A DNA stretch of 64,000 bases from NCBI RefSeq assembly GCF_014529935.1, contig NZ_JACVFC010000005.1:310001-374000 (forward strand), read 5' to 3'. Source of the stretch: Chitinophaga qingshengii (GTDB lineage: Bacteria > Bacteroidota > Bacteroidia > Chitinophagales > Chitinophagaceae). The notes beneath the pieces are model-generated. The model was not told the DNA's origin. It made no database searches and was given only the letters and a program-made list of their open reading frames with translations. How positions within the stretch are numbered: position 1 is the stretch's first letter; each line of letters starts with the position of its first letter. Both the position numbers and the translations under genes were made by a program. Positions 17,623 through 25,732 of this stretch are shown here, piece after piece.

Positions 17623-17751
17623 ATGTATCAATTAATTTGTTTGCCAGCGCATAAGAAGTTAAGTGTCGAGAATGACTGTCTACCATACACTCAGTCGTGT
17701 GCGAAAGTATTCAGCTTGTCCTGTCCCGGTTATAGCAGCTGTTGTTGCTAA
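17623..17751 (+). CDS. Possible Cys-rich small peptide (42 residues)
   Basis: ATG to TAA encodes 42 residues with seven Cys at positions 6, 19, 26, 34, 40, 41 and 42. The last three residues before the stop are Cys-Cys-Cys. There is no signal peptide and no RiPP enzyme nearby. A paired stem-loop begins 30 bases after the stop. It might be a leader peptide of an attenuator, a small metal-binding protein, or a chance frame in noncoding DNA. Confidence 0.25.
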   Translation: MYQLICLPAHKKLSVENDCLPYTQSCAKVFSLSCPGYSSCCC

Positions 17752-17781
17752 GTAGCCTTAAGTATAGCCTGTAATGTTAGT

Positions 17782-17816
17782 CGTCCAAATATGCCTGTAT
17801 GCGAACACAGGGGACG
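17782..17816 (+). other. Stem-loop in the exopolysaccharide leader
   Basis: Outer pairs 17782-17786 with 17812-17816 and inner pairs 17794-17798 with 17807-17811 are both perfect 5-bp stems, with a 7-base bulge on the 5' side. No T-run follows, so it is not a simple terminator. Confidence 0.4.
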
Positions 17817-18109
17817 AATAGTATTACTGTCGGTGAGTTTTTTATACTTGCCTTTATAAACTCTTGTCAGTATTGGATTAGTTGGAGCTATAGCTATGTA
17901 TTTTAAAACTTTTTTTGATACTTTACTTTTTGATAATAGTAGATATCAAAATTTAGTATTTAATTTGCATAACTTGAAGAACCAAAAAATGCGAACCAAA
18001 CCTTAGCTATCTGACCAGAGAGTAAAGCGCTTCTATGAAAACCACCCTCGCGCTACTTAACCTGATTGGACGAGCAAATATTTTTTAACCGTATCTATTA
18101 TTGAAACCT

Positions 18110-20047
18110 ATGGTGAACAGATCATCATGGATTACCCCGTCATGGCTTATTCTACTGCTTGACCTTGGGTGTTCCGTTATCGCCATCAATCTCGCCTTTC
18201 TACTCAGGCTGAATTTTGATATGGAGGCCCTCACTCCATACCCGCTCCAAGAGATCTCCTTTATTGTATTAGGTGTGAGTCTGGTATTGTCTTTACTATT
18301 GCGAACCTATCGTGGTATTGTCCGGCATACCAGCCTGGCAGATATTGCCAACATCGCAGGGATGAATATCATCGCCAGTGGTGTATTTATTACCATCGGT
18401 TATAGTCATGTGCTGGATGGTGAAGTGAATTTTTTCCCATTGTCAGTAGTCCTCATCGGATTTTTTATCTCCTCCTTCCTCTTGTTATCCTATCGCCTTA
18501 TGGTGAAATGGGTATTTAAATACTACAAGAATTTCCGTGCGGTCAGCAGAACAAGGGCTGCTATCTATCATACTGGTCACACCAGTATCATGCTACGTAA
18601 GGCTATCAATGACAATCCGGAAGCGGATGTGCGGATAGTGGCTTTCCTTGCCGATACCAACGCCCATGCGGGCAAATCTATAGAAGGATTACCGGTATAC
18701 GCTTCCCGTAAAGGAGAGTTAATTAAGATGCTGAAACAGGGAAAAGTATCCCTGCTGCTGATACCGGATGATCATCTGGATGCGCAGCATCTCAATGAAC
18801 TGGTGGAAGAATGTATAGCATTGAATATAAAAGTACAAAAGGTTATCTCTGTGAATCAATGGATAGATGGTACACAAAATAAAGGTATACAGTTGAAAGA
18901 TATCAATATTGAAGATCTGCTGGAAAGATCTGTCATCGATATTAAAAATGAAAAACTGGAAGAAGAGATCCGTGACAAAAGTATCCTGGTAACCGGCGCT
19001 GCTGGCTCCATCGGCAGCGAAATTGTCCGCCAGGTAATTCGTTATCAACCGGCTGTTATTGTCCTCTGTGATAAGGCTGAATCCCCATTGCATGAGCTGG
19101 AACTGGAAATGGCCGAAATGGGTATCAATATTCCGATCATTCCTTTTATCGGGAATGTATGTGACAGGTCCCGTATGCAGCAACTGTTTGAAGTATACGC
19201 ACCTGCTATCGTATATCATGCAGCAGCATATAAACATGTGCCGATGATGGAAAAAAATCCTTCTGTGGCGGTCATGAATAATGTGTTGGGAACCAAGGTT
19301 ATGGCGGAACTGGCGGTGGAATTCGGCGTGGAGAAATTCGTTATGGTGTCCACTGATAAAGCAGTGAACCCTACCAATGTAATGGGCGCTTCCAAACGTA
19401 TTGCTGAAATTTTCACACAATCATTTAATAACAGCATTAATGAGCGGTTTAAGAAAACCGGTCCGGTATTTGGTTTACCGCCCACCCGTTTTATTACTAC
19501 CCGCTTCGGGAATGTACTCGGGTCTAACGGTTCTGTGATACCGCGCTTTAAAAAACAATTGGAAAACGGTGGACCGCTTACGGTTACCCATCCGGAAATT
19601 ACCCGGTACTTTATGACCATCCCGGAAGCCTGCCAGCTGGTGCTGGAAGCAGGGGCTATGGGACAAGGCGGTGAGATATTTGTATTTGATATGGGCAAGC
19701 CCATGAAGGTAGCTGACCTGGCCAGAAAAATGATACGTATGGCGGGAAAGGAACCGGGAAGGGATATTCAGATCGTTTATTCAGGTCTGAGACCAGGAGA
19801 AAAACTGTACGAAGAGTTACTCAATAATGCAGAGAATACACTGCCTACCTATCACGAAAAAATAATGATCGCCAAAGTGCGTAGCTACGCGTTTGAGGAT
19901 ATAGATGTAAAAGTCACACAGCTGATTCAATCAGCACAACAGCATTATCTGACGCCTACCGTAGCATTGATGAAAAAACTGGTGCCCGAATTTATCAGTA
20001 AAAATTCGGCCTACGAAGAATTGGATAAGGACAAAATAAAAATGTAA
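18110..20047 (+). CDS. Membrane-bound nucleotide-sugar 4,6-dehydratase (PglF/WbpM/CapD-like)
   Basis: The protein has 645 residues from ATG 18110; a TTG at 18101 is also in frame. Four membrane helices fill roughly residues 1-140. A CoA-binding-like Rossmann domain follows, then an SDR domain with VTGAAGSIGSE near 294-304. The catalytic triad Tyr is replaced by Met (M425, in NVMGASK with K429), as is typical for the large WbpM/PglF dehydratases. These convert UDP-GlcNAc to the 4-keto-6-deoxy sugar. Together with the PglE-type aminotransferase and PglC-type transferase at the end of the operon it should supply an aminodideoxy sugar. It is the first large gene of the locus. Confidence 0.93.
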   Translation: MVNRSSWITPSWLILLLDLGCSVIAINLAFLLRLNFDMEALTPYPLQEISFIVLGVSLVLSLLLRTYRGIVRHTSLADIANIAGMNIIASGVFITIGYSHVLDGEVNFFPLSVVLIGFFISSFLLLSYRLMVKWVFKYYKNFRAVSRTRAAIYHTGHTSIMLRKAINDNPEADVRIVAFLADTNAHAGKSIEGLPVYASRKGELIKMLKQGKVSLLLIPDDHLDAQHLNELVEECIALNIKVQKVISVNQWIDGTQNKGIQLKDINIEDLLERSVIDIKNEKLEEEIRDKSILVTGAAGSIGSEIVRQVIRYQPAVIVLCDKAESPLHELELEMAEMGINIPIIPFIGNVCDRSRMQQLFEVYAPAIVYHAAAYKHVPMMEKNPSVAVMNNVLGTKVMAELAVEFGVEKFVMVSTDKAVNPTNVMGASKRIAEIFTQSFNNSINERFKKTGPVFGLPPTRFITTRFGNVLGSNGSVIPRFKKQLENGGPLTVTHPEITRYFMTIPEACQLVLEAGAMGQGGEIFVFDMGKPMKVADLARKMIRMAGKEPGRDIQIVYSGLRPGEKLYEELLNNAENTLPTYHEKIMIAKVRSYAFEDIDVKVTQLIQSAQQHYLTPTVALMKKLVPEFISKNSAYEELDKDKIKM

Positions 20048-20054
20048 TCATTCC

Positions 20055-20109
20055 GCAATAAAGGTTACACTACCAGGGCATATCATTGCCCGGTACGGCT
20101 CTTTATTGC
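20055..20109 (+). other. Long hairpin between the dehydratase and wza-like genes
   Basis: GCAATAAAG (20055-20063) pairs with CTTTATTGC (20101-20109). Inside, 20071-20080 pairs with 20087-20095 with one bulged A and a TATCAT loop. No T-run follows. It may set mRNA processing or stability within the operon. Confidence 0.5.
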
Positions 20110-20169
20110 CTTAAAAATTGAGCAAAAAAAATGAAGGTTTTCACCCGGGAACAAAGAGCACGGCTCTGT

Positions 20170-20964
20170 ATGATGAAAAAACGCGGATGGCCCTGGCTGA
20201 TGATCGGTATCGTCAGTATGTGCCTGTTCGCCTGTTCAGCCCCTAAAAACATCACTTATTTCAAGGATATCCCGGATTCCCTGGGATCCAAAGAAATAGA
20301 ACAGGCGTTGTATAAGACACCACTGATACAGGTGGATGATATTCTGCAAGTGAATATTCAAACCCTGGACCCGGGAGCAACGGCGTTGTTAAATCAACAG
20401 AATGCACCATCATGGCCTTCCGCAGGCGTTACCGGAGGCCCGGCCAATATCAGCGGATACCTGGTTGATAAGGATGGTAATATCGTATTACCACTGATTG
20501 GTAAAATGCAGGTGAAAGGTAAATCAACAGAAGAGGTAAGATTAGCGGTGACTGAAAAGGCCACCCAGTTTTACAAAGACCCTGTAGTTAATGTAAGATT
20601 CGTTAACTTTAAAATCACCGTACTGGGTGAGGTAGCAAGACCGTCAACCTATGTGATGCCCAATGAAAAAGTGACGTTATTGGATGCTATCGGCATGGCG
20701 GGTGATCTTACTATTTATGGAAAACGCGAAAATATATTACTGATCAGGGATAAAGATGGAAAAAAAGAATTTGTGCGGTTTAATCTGAATAATACAAACC
20801 TGTTTACATCTCCCTATTATTATTTGCAACAGGGTGATGTGGTATATGTTGAGCCGAATAAGTCGAAGATTGTTTCCACCGACGCATCGAGATTGAAGAA
20901 TATTACTATTATCACATCTGCCATCACGTTGCTGGTAGTAATATTAACGAGGGTTAAGTTTTAA
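20170..20964 (+). CDS. Polysaccharide export outer-membrane lipoprotein (Wza/BexD-like)
   Basis: From ATG 20170 the product has 264 residues, starting MMKKRGWPW. This gives a proper lipoprotein signal peptide with lipobox LFACS. An in-frame ATG at 20131 would add 13 polar residues. A Poly_export domain (QVDDILQVNIQTLDPG, then DKDGNIVLPLIGKMQV) is followed by a SLBB-type domain (FKITVLGEVARPSTY). A hydrophobic segment lies at the C-terminus. It should form the outer-membrane exit pore for the polysaccharide and works with the Wzc-like protein encoded 16 bases downstream. Confidence 0.92.
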   Translation: MMKKRGWPWLMIGIVSMCLFACSAPKNITYFKDIPDSLGSKEIEQALYKTPLIQVDDILQVNIQTLDPGATALLNQQNAPSWPSAGVTGGPANISGYLVDKDGNIVLPLIGKMQVKGKSTEEVRLAVTEKATQFYKDPVVNVRFVNFKITVLGEVARPSTYVMPNEKVTLLDAIGMAGDLTIYGKRENILLIRDKDGKKEFVRFNLNNTNLFTSPYYYLQQGDVVYVEPNKSKIVSTDASRLKNITIITSAITLLVVILTRVKF

Positions 20965-20980
20965 TTTTTAAAGCACTTAC

Positions 20981-23368
20981 ATGTACGAGAATAATAATTC
21001 AAATAATCCATTTTCTTTAAACGGTAACACGCCTGTTGCTCCGCAGCCGGATAATGTACTTGATCTAAGAAAAATACTGGATATATTGGGATCATACTGG
21101 TATATTTTTCTGTTGAGCATTCTCTTGACAGGCACTGCTGCCTGGCTGTACCTGCGATACTCCACGCCAAGCTATAAGATCAGTGCCAAAATACTGGTAC
21201 AGGATGATAAGAAAGGCGGAAACCTGCCGGGGGAAGAAATTCTCAGCCAGCTGGAACTGTTCAATACAAAAAGCAGTGTGGACAATGAAGTGGAAATACT
21301 GAGCTCCCGTTCTATTATGGAAAGCGTGGTAAAGGAGCTCCAGTTGAATGTAATGTATGTAGCGGATGGCCGGGTGAAGAAAACAGAGCAATACCGGAAC
21401 ATACCTTTTTCATTTAAGTGGCTCAGCATGAGCGATAGTCTCGCTGCCATGAATTATACTATTCGCCCGCTCAACGAAAAGAAATTTTCTCTTAGCCGTG
21501 CCAATCTCACCAGGGAAGGCTCCTGGAACGATACGCTGCATTTGCCCGAAGGTGTTGTGTTCATTCAGCGCAATCCGCTGTATGCATTCGTGCATCCGGA
21601 ATATTATGTAAAAGTGGTTTCTGTAGACCAGGCGGTGGGAAAATACAGATCGCTGGTAACTATGGCCGTGCCCAACAAACAGGTGAGCACAGTAGATCTT
21701 ACTATCACAGACGGTATACCGGAAAGAGGAGAGGCGGTGCTGAACAAACTGATAGAAGAATATATGAGGGCCAGTGTGGAGGATAAAAACAGGATTGCAG
21801 ACAGCACCATCGCCTTTATTGATAACCGCCTCGTGATCGTGACCAAAGAACTTTCCGGCGTTGAAAAAGATATACAGCAGTTTAAACAGTCCAACCAGGT
21901 GGCTGACCTGGAAGAACAGGCAAAGTTATTGGTTTCAAGCACAGGTGATTTTTCCAAGCAGTTGCTGGACCAACAGGTAAGGCTGAACATTGTGGAGTCT
22001 ATGCAGAAGTATATGCAGGATGAGGCCAACAACAAACGGGTGGTACCTTCTTCCCTGGTGGTGCAGGACCCTTCCTTCCTGGGGCTGGTAGAACGATATA
22101 ATACCCTGCAACTGGAAAGAGAAAGGCAATTGTTGTCTACTACAGAAGGTAACCCGCTGATAAAAAATATTGATCAGCAGCTGCAGGGACTGCGTGGCGA
22201 CCTGATCACGAGCCTCAGCTCACTGAAAAGCAGTATCCAGATCAGCATCGACGAACTGCAGCGCAGCTCCGGCAGTCTGAATAAGAAGATAGCCCAGGTG
22301 CCTGCCAAAGAACGTCTCTTCCTGGATTTTTCAAGGCAACAGGCTATTAAACAGGAACTCTATCTGTTCCTGCTGAAAAAAAGAGAGGAATCTGCTTTGT
22401 CAAAATCGTCTAATCTGGCCGTAGCCAGGATCATCGATCCGGCGAAAAGCGATGCCCTTCCTTTTAAACCCAAACGCCTTTTAATATACCTGCTGGCTAT
22501 GATTGCGGGGGTAGCATTACCTTCGCTGGGGCTGTATGTAAAAGAACTGCTGAATATCAGGGTGACCAATAAAAAAGACATCACCGGCGCTACCAAAGTG
22601 CCTATCATTGGTGAAATCGGGCATACGCCGAGCAAAGAACTGATCGTGGCGAAGCGGGATAATGTAACACCGGTGGCGGAACAGTTCAGGGCACTGCGTA
22701 CTAACCTGCAGTTTATCTTGTCGGGCCCGCAGCAAAAAGTAATTTTGCTCACTTCCAGTATGAGCGGGGAAGGGAAATCCTTCGTAGCCGCAAATCTGGC
22801 GGCGGTATTGGCGCTTTCCGGTAAAAAAGTGGTACTGCTGGAAATGGACCTTCGTAAGCCGAAACTATCGGATAAACTGGCTGTAGATAACATGATCGGG
22901 TTTAGTACCTACGCTATCGGCAAAAGTATGCTGGAGGAAGTTATCAGGCCTTCAGGCATACACGAGAACTGCAGTATTATTTCCTCGGGGCCTATACCGC
23001 CAAACCCTGCGGAACTGTTACTGCTGGAACAAACGGAAACAATGTTCACCAAACTTAAAGCGAAGTTTGATTACATAGTGGTAGATACCGCCCCGGTAGG
23101 ATTGGTGACAGATGCGCAACTGTTGGCGCGTTTCGCCGATGCCACACTTTACCTCGTCCGCCAGGGCACCACTTTTAAGCAACAGCTGCAAATTCCGGGC
23201 GATTTGGCCGCGCAGCGGAAAATGCCCAGGATCAACCTGATCGTAAACGACGTGAAGGCGGGCCGCAGCTACGGCTACGGTTACGGCTATGGCTACGGTT
23301 ACGGGTATGCTGAAACACAGCGAAAAGGCATCGCCGGACGCTTTAGGAAATTGATAGGGAAATCATAA
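20981..23368 (+). CDS. Wzc-like polysaccharide co-polymerase and BY-kinase
   Basis: The 795 residues include a Wzz domain between two membrane helices (near residues 40-60 and 505-525), a long coiled-coil periplasmic part, and a C-terminal cytoplasmic tyrosine-kinase domain. The kinase has Walker A SSMSGEGKS (about 590-600), Walker A' LLEMDLRKP and Walker B IVVDTAPVG. The Tyr cluster at the end is an alternating Tyr-Gly tract with seven Tyr from residue 764 to 776. Autophosphorylation of this tail controls chain length and export. The matching phosphatase is probably the CpsB-like protein at 41679-42419. Confidence 0.95.
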   Translation: MYENNNSNNPFSLNGNTPVAPQPDNVLDLRKILDILGSYWYIFLLSILLTGTAAWLYLRYSTPSYKISAKILVQDDKKGGNLPGEEILSQLELFNTKSSVDNEVEILSSRSIMESVVKELQLNVMYVADGRVKKTEQYRNIPFSFKWLSMSDSLAAMNYTIRPLNEKKFSLSRANLTREGSWNDTLHLPEGVVFIQRNPLYAFVHPEYYVKVVSVDQAVGKYRSLVTMAVPNKQVSTVDLTITDGIPERGEAVLNKLIEEYMRASVEDKNRIADSTIAFIDNRLVIVTKELSGVEKDIQQFKQSNQVADLEEQAKLLVSSTGDFSKQLLDQQVRLNIVESMQKYMQDEANNKRVVPSSLVVQDPSFLGLVERYNTLQLERERQLLSTTEGNPLIKNIDQQLQGLRGDLITSLSSLKSSIQISIDELQRSSGSLNKKIAQVPAKERLFLDFSRQQAIKQELYLFLLKKREESALSKSSNLAVARIIDPAKSDALPFKPKRLLIYLLAMIAGVALPSLGLYVKELLNIRVTNKKDITGATKVPIIGEIGHTPSKELIVAKRDNVTPVAEQFRALRTNLQFILSGPQQKVILLTSSMSGEGKSFVAANLAAVLALSGKKVVLLEMDLRKPKLSDKLAVDNMIGFSTYAIGKSMLEEVIRPSGIHENCSIISSGPIPPNPAELLLLEQTETMFTKLKAKFDYIVVDTAPVGLVTDAQLLARFADATLYLVRQGTTFKQQLQIPGDLAAQRKMPRINLIVNDVKAGRSYGYGYGYGYGYGYAETQRKGIAGRFRKLIGKS

Positions 23369-23408
23369 TATTTTATCTGAAAAAAAATCTGGAAAAATAA
23401 TAGTTAAC

Positions 23409-24698
23409 ATGAATCAGGAAACTAGGATTGCAATAATTGGATTAGGTTATGTGGGATTGCCTTTAGCAGTGGAATTCGCAAAAAAATATAAAACTTTTGG
23501 CTTTGATATCAATAAAGCCAGGATCGCAGAATTAATGAGTGGAGCAGACCATACACTGGAAGTGGCGGAAGAGGATCTGAAAAAAGTAATCACCGCTGAT
23601 CCGGAAGCCGCTACAGGACTGTTTTGTACCAATGAACTGGACGCTATTAAATCAGCGAACTACTACATCGTTACAGTACCTACACCGGTAGATAAACATA
23701 ATCGCCCGGACCTTACGCCCCTGTACAAAGCCAGCGAAACGGTGGGTAAAGTGCTGAAAAAAGGAGATACCGTCATCTATGAATCCACTGTGTATCCTGG
23801 TGTAACGGAAGACGAATGTGTACCCGTGCTGGAGAAAATATCCGGACTACGATTTAATACAGATTTTTTTGCAGGCTATTCTCCGGAACGTATTAACCCG
23901 GGTGATAAAGAACACACGGTTACCAAAATATTAAAGGTGACTTCCGGTTCTACTCCCGAAATAGCGGAAAAGGTTGATCAGCTGTATAACTCCATCATTG
24001 TTGCCGGTACATTTAAGGCCGCCTCTATTAAAGTGGCGGAAGCGGCGAAAGTAATTGAGAATGCACAACGTGATATCAATATTGCCTTCGTAAATGAACT
24101 GGCGAAAATATTTAACCTCCTGGATATTGATACGGCAGATGTATTAGCTGCCGCCGGTACAAAATGGAATTTCCTGAAATTCAGGCCAGGCCTGGTGGGA
24201 GGGCACTGTATAGGTGTTGATCCTTATTACCTGGCCCAAAAAGCACAGGAAGCAGGTTATCACCCCGAAATCATCCTGGCCGGCCGCCGCGTAAATGACG
24301 GTATAGGCGCTTATGTGGCACATGAACTGGTGAGACTGATGATTAAAAAAGAAGTCCAGGTAAAGGGAGCCAATATCCTCGTATTGGGTGTGACATTTAA
24401 AGAAAACTGCCCGGACGTACGCAATACCAAAGTGGTAGATATCCTCAACACCCTGAAAGGTTACGATGTGAATATTTCCATTTATGACCCATGGGCGGAG
24501 CCTGCGCATGTGAAACATGAATACAACTGGGATTGTGTGAAGTCTATCAGCGCAGACAAACAATTTGATGCTGTACTGCTGGCAGTGGCGCATAATGAGT
24601 TTAGTGACCTGAACATTAAATCTATGTGTAAAGATAATGCGGTGATCTACGATGTGAAAGGCATGCTGCCTAAAGAACTGGTAGACGCAAGACTGTAA
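23409..24698 (+). CDS. Nucleotide-sugar 6-dehydrogenase (WbpO/TviB-type)
   Basis: At 429 residues this has the UDP-glucose/GDP-mannose dehydrogenase fold. An NAD-binding GLGYVGLPLA lies at the start, then STVYPGVTE, and the catalytic Cys C267 is in GGHCIGVDPYYL. It oxidises C6 of a UDP-HexNAc to the uronic acid. The next two genes encode a 4-epimerase and a 2-epimerase, so the product could be UDP-GalNAcA, as in Vi antigen, or UDP-ManNAcA. The two choices cannot be separated by eye. Confidence 0.92.
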   Translation: MNQETRIAIIGLGYVGLPLAVEFAKKYKTFGFDINKARIAELMSGADHTLEVAEEDLKKVITADPEAATGLFCTNELDAIKSANYYIVTVPTPVDKHNRPDLTPLYKASETVGKVLKKGDTVIYESTVYPGVTEDECVPVLEKISGLRFNTDFFAGYSPERINPGDKEHTVTKILKVTSGSTPEIAEKVDQLYNSIIVAGTFKAASIKVAEAAKVIENAQRDINIAFVNELAKIFNLLDIDTADVLAAAGTKWNFLKFRPGLVGGHCIGVDPYYLAQKAQEAGYHPEIILAGRRVNDGIGAYVAHELVRLMIKKEVQVKGANILVLGVTFKENCPDVRNTKVVDILNTLKGYDVNISIYDPWAEPAHVKHEYNWDCVKSISADKQFDAVLLAVAHNEFSDLNIKSMCKDNAVIYDVKGMLPKELVDARL

Positions 24699-24731
24699 GC
24701 CCCCATACCTAAATACTATATCGAACTAATT

Positions 24732-25718
24732 ATGTACGAAAAACCTTTCCATACGCAAGACCTTTCTGCGTCCTCTTTTCTGGTAACAGGGGGCGCGGGG
24801 TTTATTGGCTCCAACATTGTTGAATACCTGCTTAAATATGGAGCCGCAAAAGTGCGTGTGCTGGATAATTTCTCCACCGGGTCCAGAGAAAATATAGCAC
24901 CCTTTCTTGATAATAAGGCCTTTGAACTGTTGGAGGGAGATATCCGTAATGCCGACATATGCCGTCAGGCACTGGAAGGCATGGATTATGTGACACATCA
25001 GGCTGCGCTGGGCTCCGTACCACGTTCTATCAATGATCCTGTTACCACTAACGAGGTAAATATTTCGGGATTCCTGAACATACTGGTGGCTGCCCGCGAT
25101 GCCAAAGTGAAACGTATGGTATATGCCGCCAGCTCCAGCACCTATGGTGACCATCCGGGCCTGCCCAAAGTGGAAGACCTCATTGGTAATCCGCTTTCTC
25201 CCTACGCGGTGACTAAATATGTCAATGAACTGTATGCATCCGTATTTTCCAGGGTGTACGATTTTCATCCGGTAGGACTGAGATACTTTAATGTGTTTGG
25301 CCCCCGCCAGAACCCTAAGGGAGCGTATGCCGCCGTTATTCCATTGTTTATAGACGCCGCTTTGCAAAAAAAGGCGCCTGTCATCAATGGTGATGGTGAA
25401 ACCAGCAGGGACTTCACTTTTGTGGAAAATGCCGTACAGGCTAACATTAAGGCATTACTGGCGCAAAACATCAACACGGCGGAGATCATCAATATCGCCT
25501 TTGGTGAAAGGACTACGCTGAACCAGTTATGGCAGATGGTGAGCGGGTGCGCAAAAATCAATATCGCGCCTGAATACGGAACGGAAAGAAAAGGAGATGT
25601 AAAACACAGCCTGGCCGATATTTCCAAAGCACGGCAACTCATTGGCTATGATCCGGAAGTAAGCGTAGCTGCAGGATTACAGCTCACCTACAACTGGCTC
25701 GGACGTATCGGTATCTGA
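24732..25718 (+). CDS. NAD-dependent UDP-HexNAc(A) 4-epimerase (TviC/WbpP-type SDR)
   Basis: A 328-residue extended SDR protein. The NAD-binding GGAGFIG is at residues 20-26, and the catalytic Tyr and Lys are Y158 and K162 in SPYAVTK, with AASSSTYGD upstream. The pattern GSVPRSINDP and RYFNVFGPRQNP matches the WbpP/TviC group that works on N-acetylated UDP sugars. It follows the dehydrogenase gene by 33 bases, the same pairing as tviB-tviC. Confidence 0.9.
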   Translation: MYEKPFHTQDLSASSFLVTGGAGFIGSNIVEYLLKYGAAKVRVLDNFSTGSRENIAPFLDNKAFELLEGDIRNADICRQALEGMDYVTHQAALGSVPRSINDPVTTNEVNISGFLNILVAARDAKVKRMVYAASSSTYGDHPGLPKVEDLIGNPLSPYAVTKYVNELYASVFSRVYDFHPVGLRYFNVFGPRQNPKGAYAAVIPLFIDAALQKKAPVINGDGETSRDFTFVENAVQANIKALLAQNINTAEIINIAFGERTTLNQLWQMVSGCAKINIAPEYGTERKGDVKHSLADISKARQLIGYDPEVSVAAGLQLTYNWLGRIGI

Positions 25719-25732
25719 TTAAAGCTATTCTC

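Larger units (their letters stand above)
17403..18109 (+). other. Long region without large genes ahead of the exopolysaccharide operon
   Basis: No frame above 60 codons is seen in these 707 bases, and it is more AT-rich than its neighbours. It holds a promoter-like TAGATTTG (17417-17424), a stem at 17494-17499/17513-17518, a 10-base palindrome AACTATAGTT (17591-17600), a Cys-rich small frame (17623-17751), and a two-part stem-loop at 17782-17816. Two more very short frames begin at 17446 and 18035. It probably forms a long mRNA leader. Confidence 0.55.

Noticed and set aside
17623..17751. RiPP precursor reading of the Cys-rich frame
   Set aside because: No lanthipeptide, radical-SAM or other modifying enzyme and no GG-type leader is seen, so only a possible small peptide is reported.
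17403..18109. JUMPstart/ops element before the capsule operon
   Set aside because: The GGCGGTAG ops core was looked for on the plus strand and not found.
23268..23312. Tandem repeat as possible CRISPR or regulatory array
   Set aside because: The repeat is coding (Tyr-Gly tail of the Wzc kinase), has no spacers, and its period is only 6 bases.
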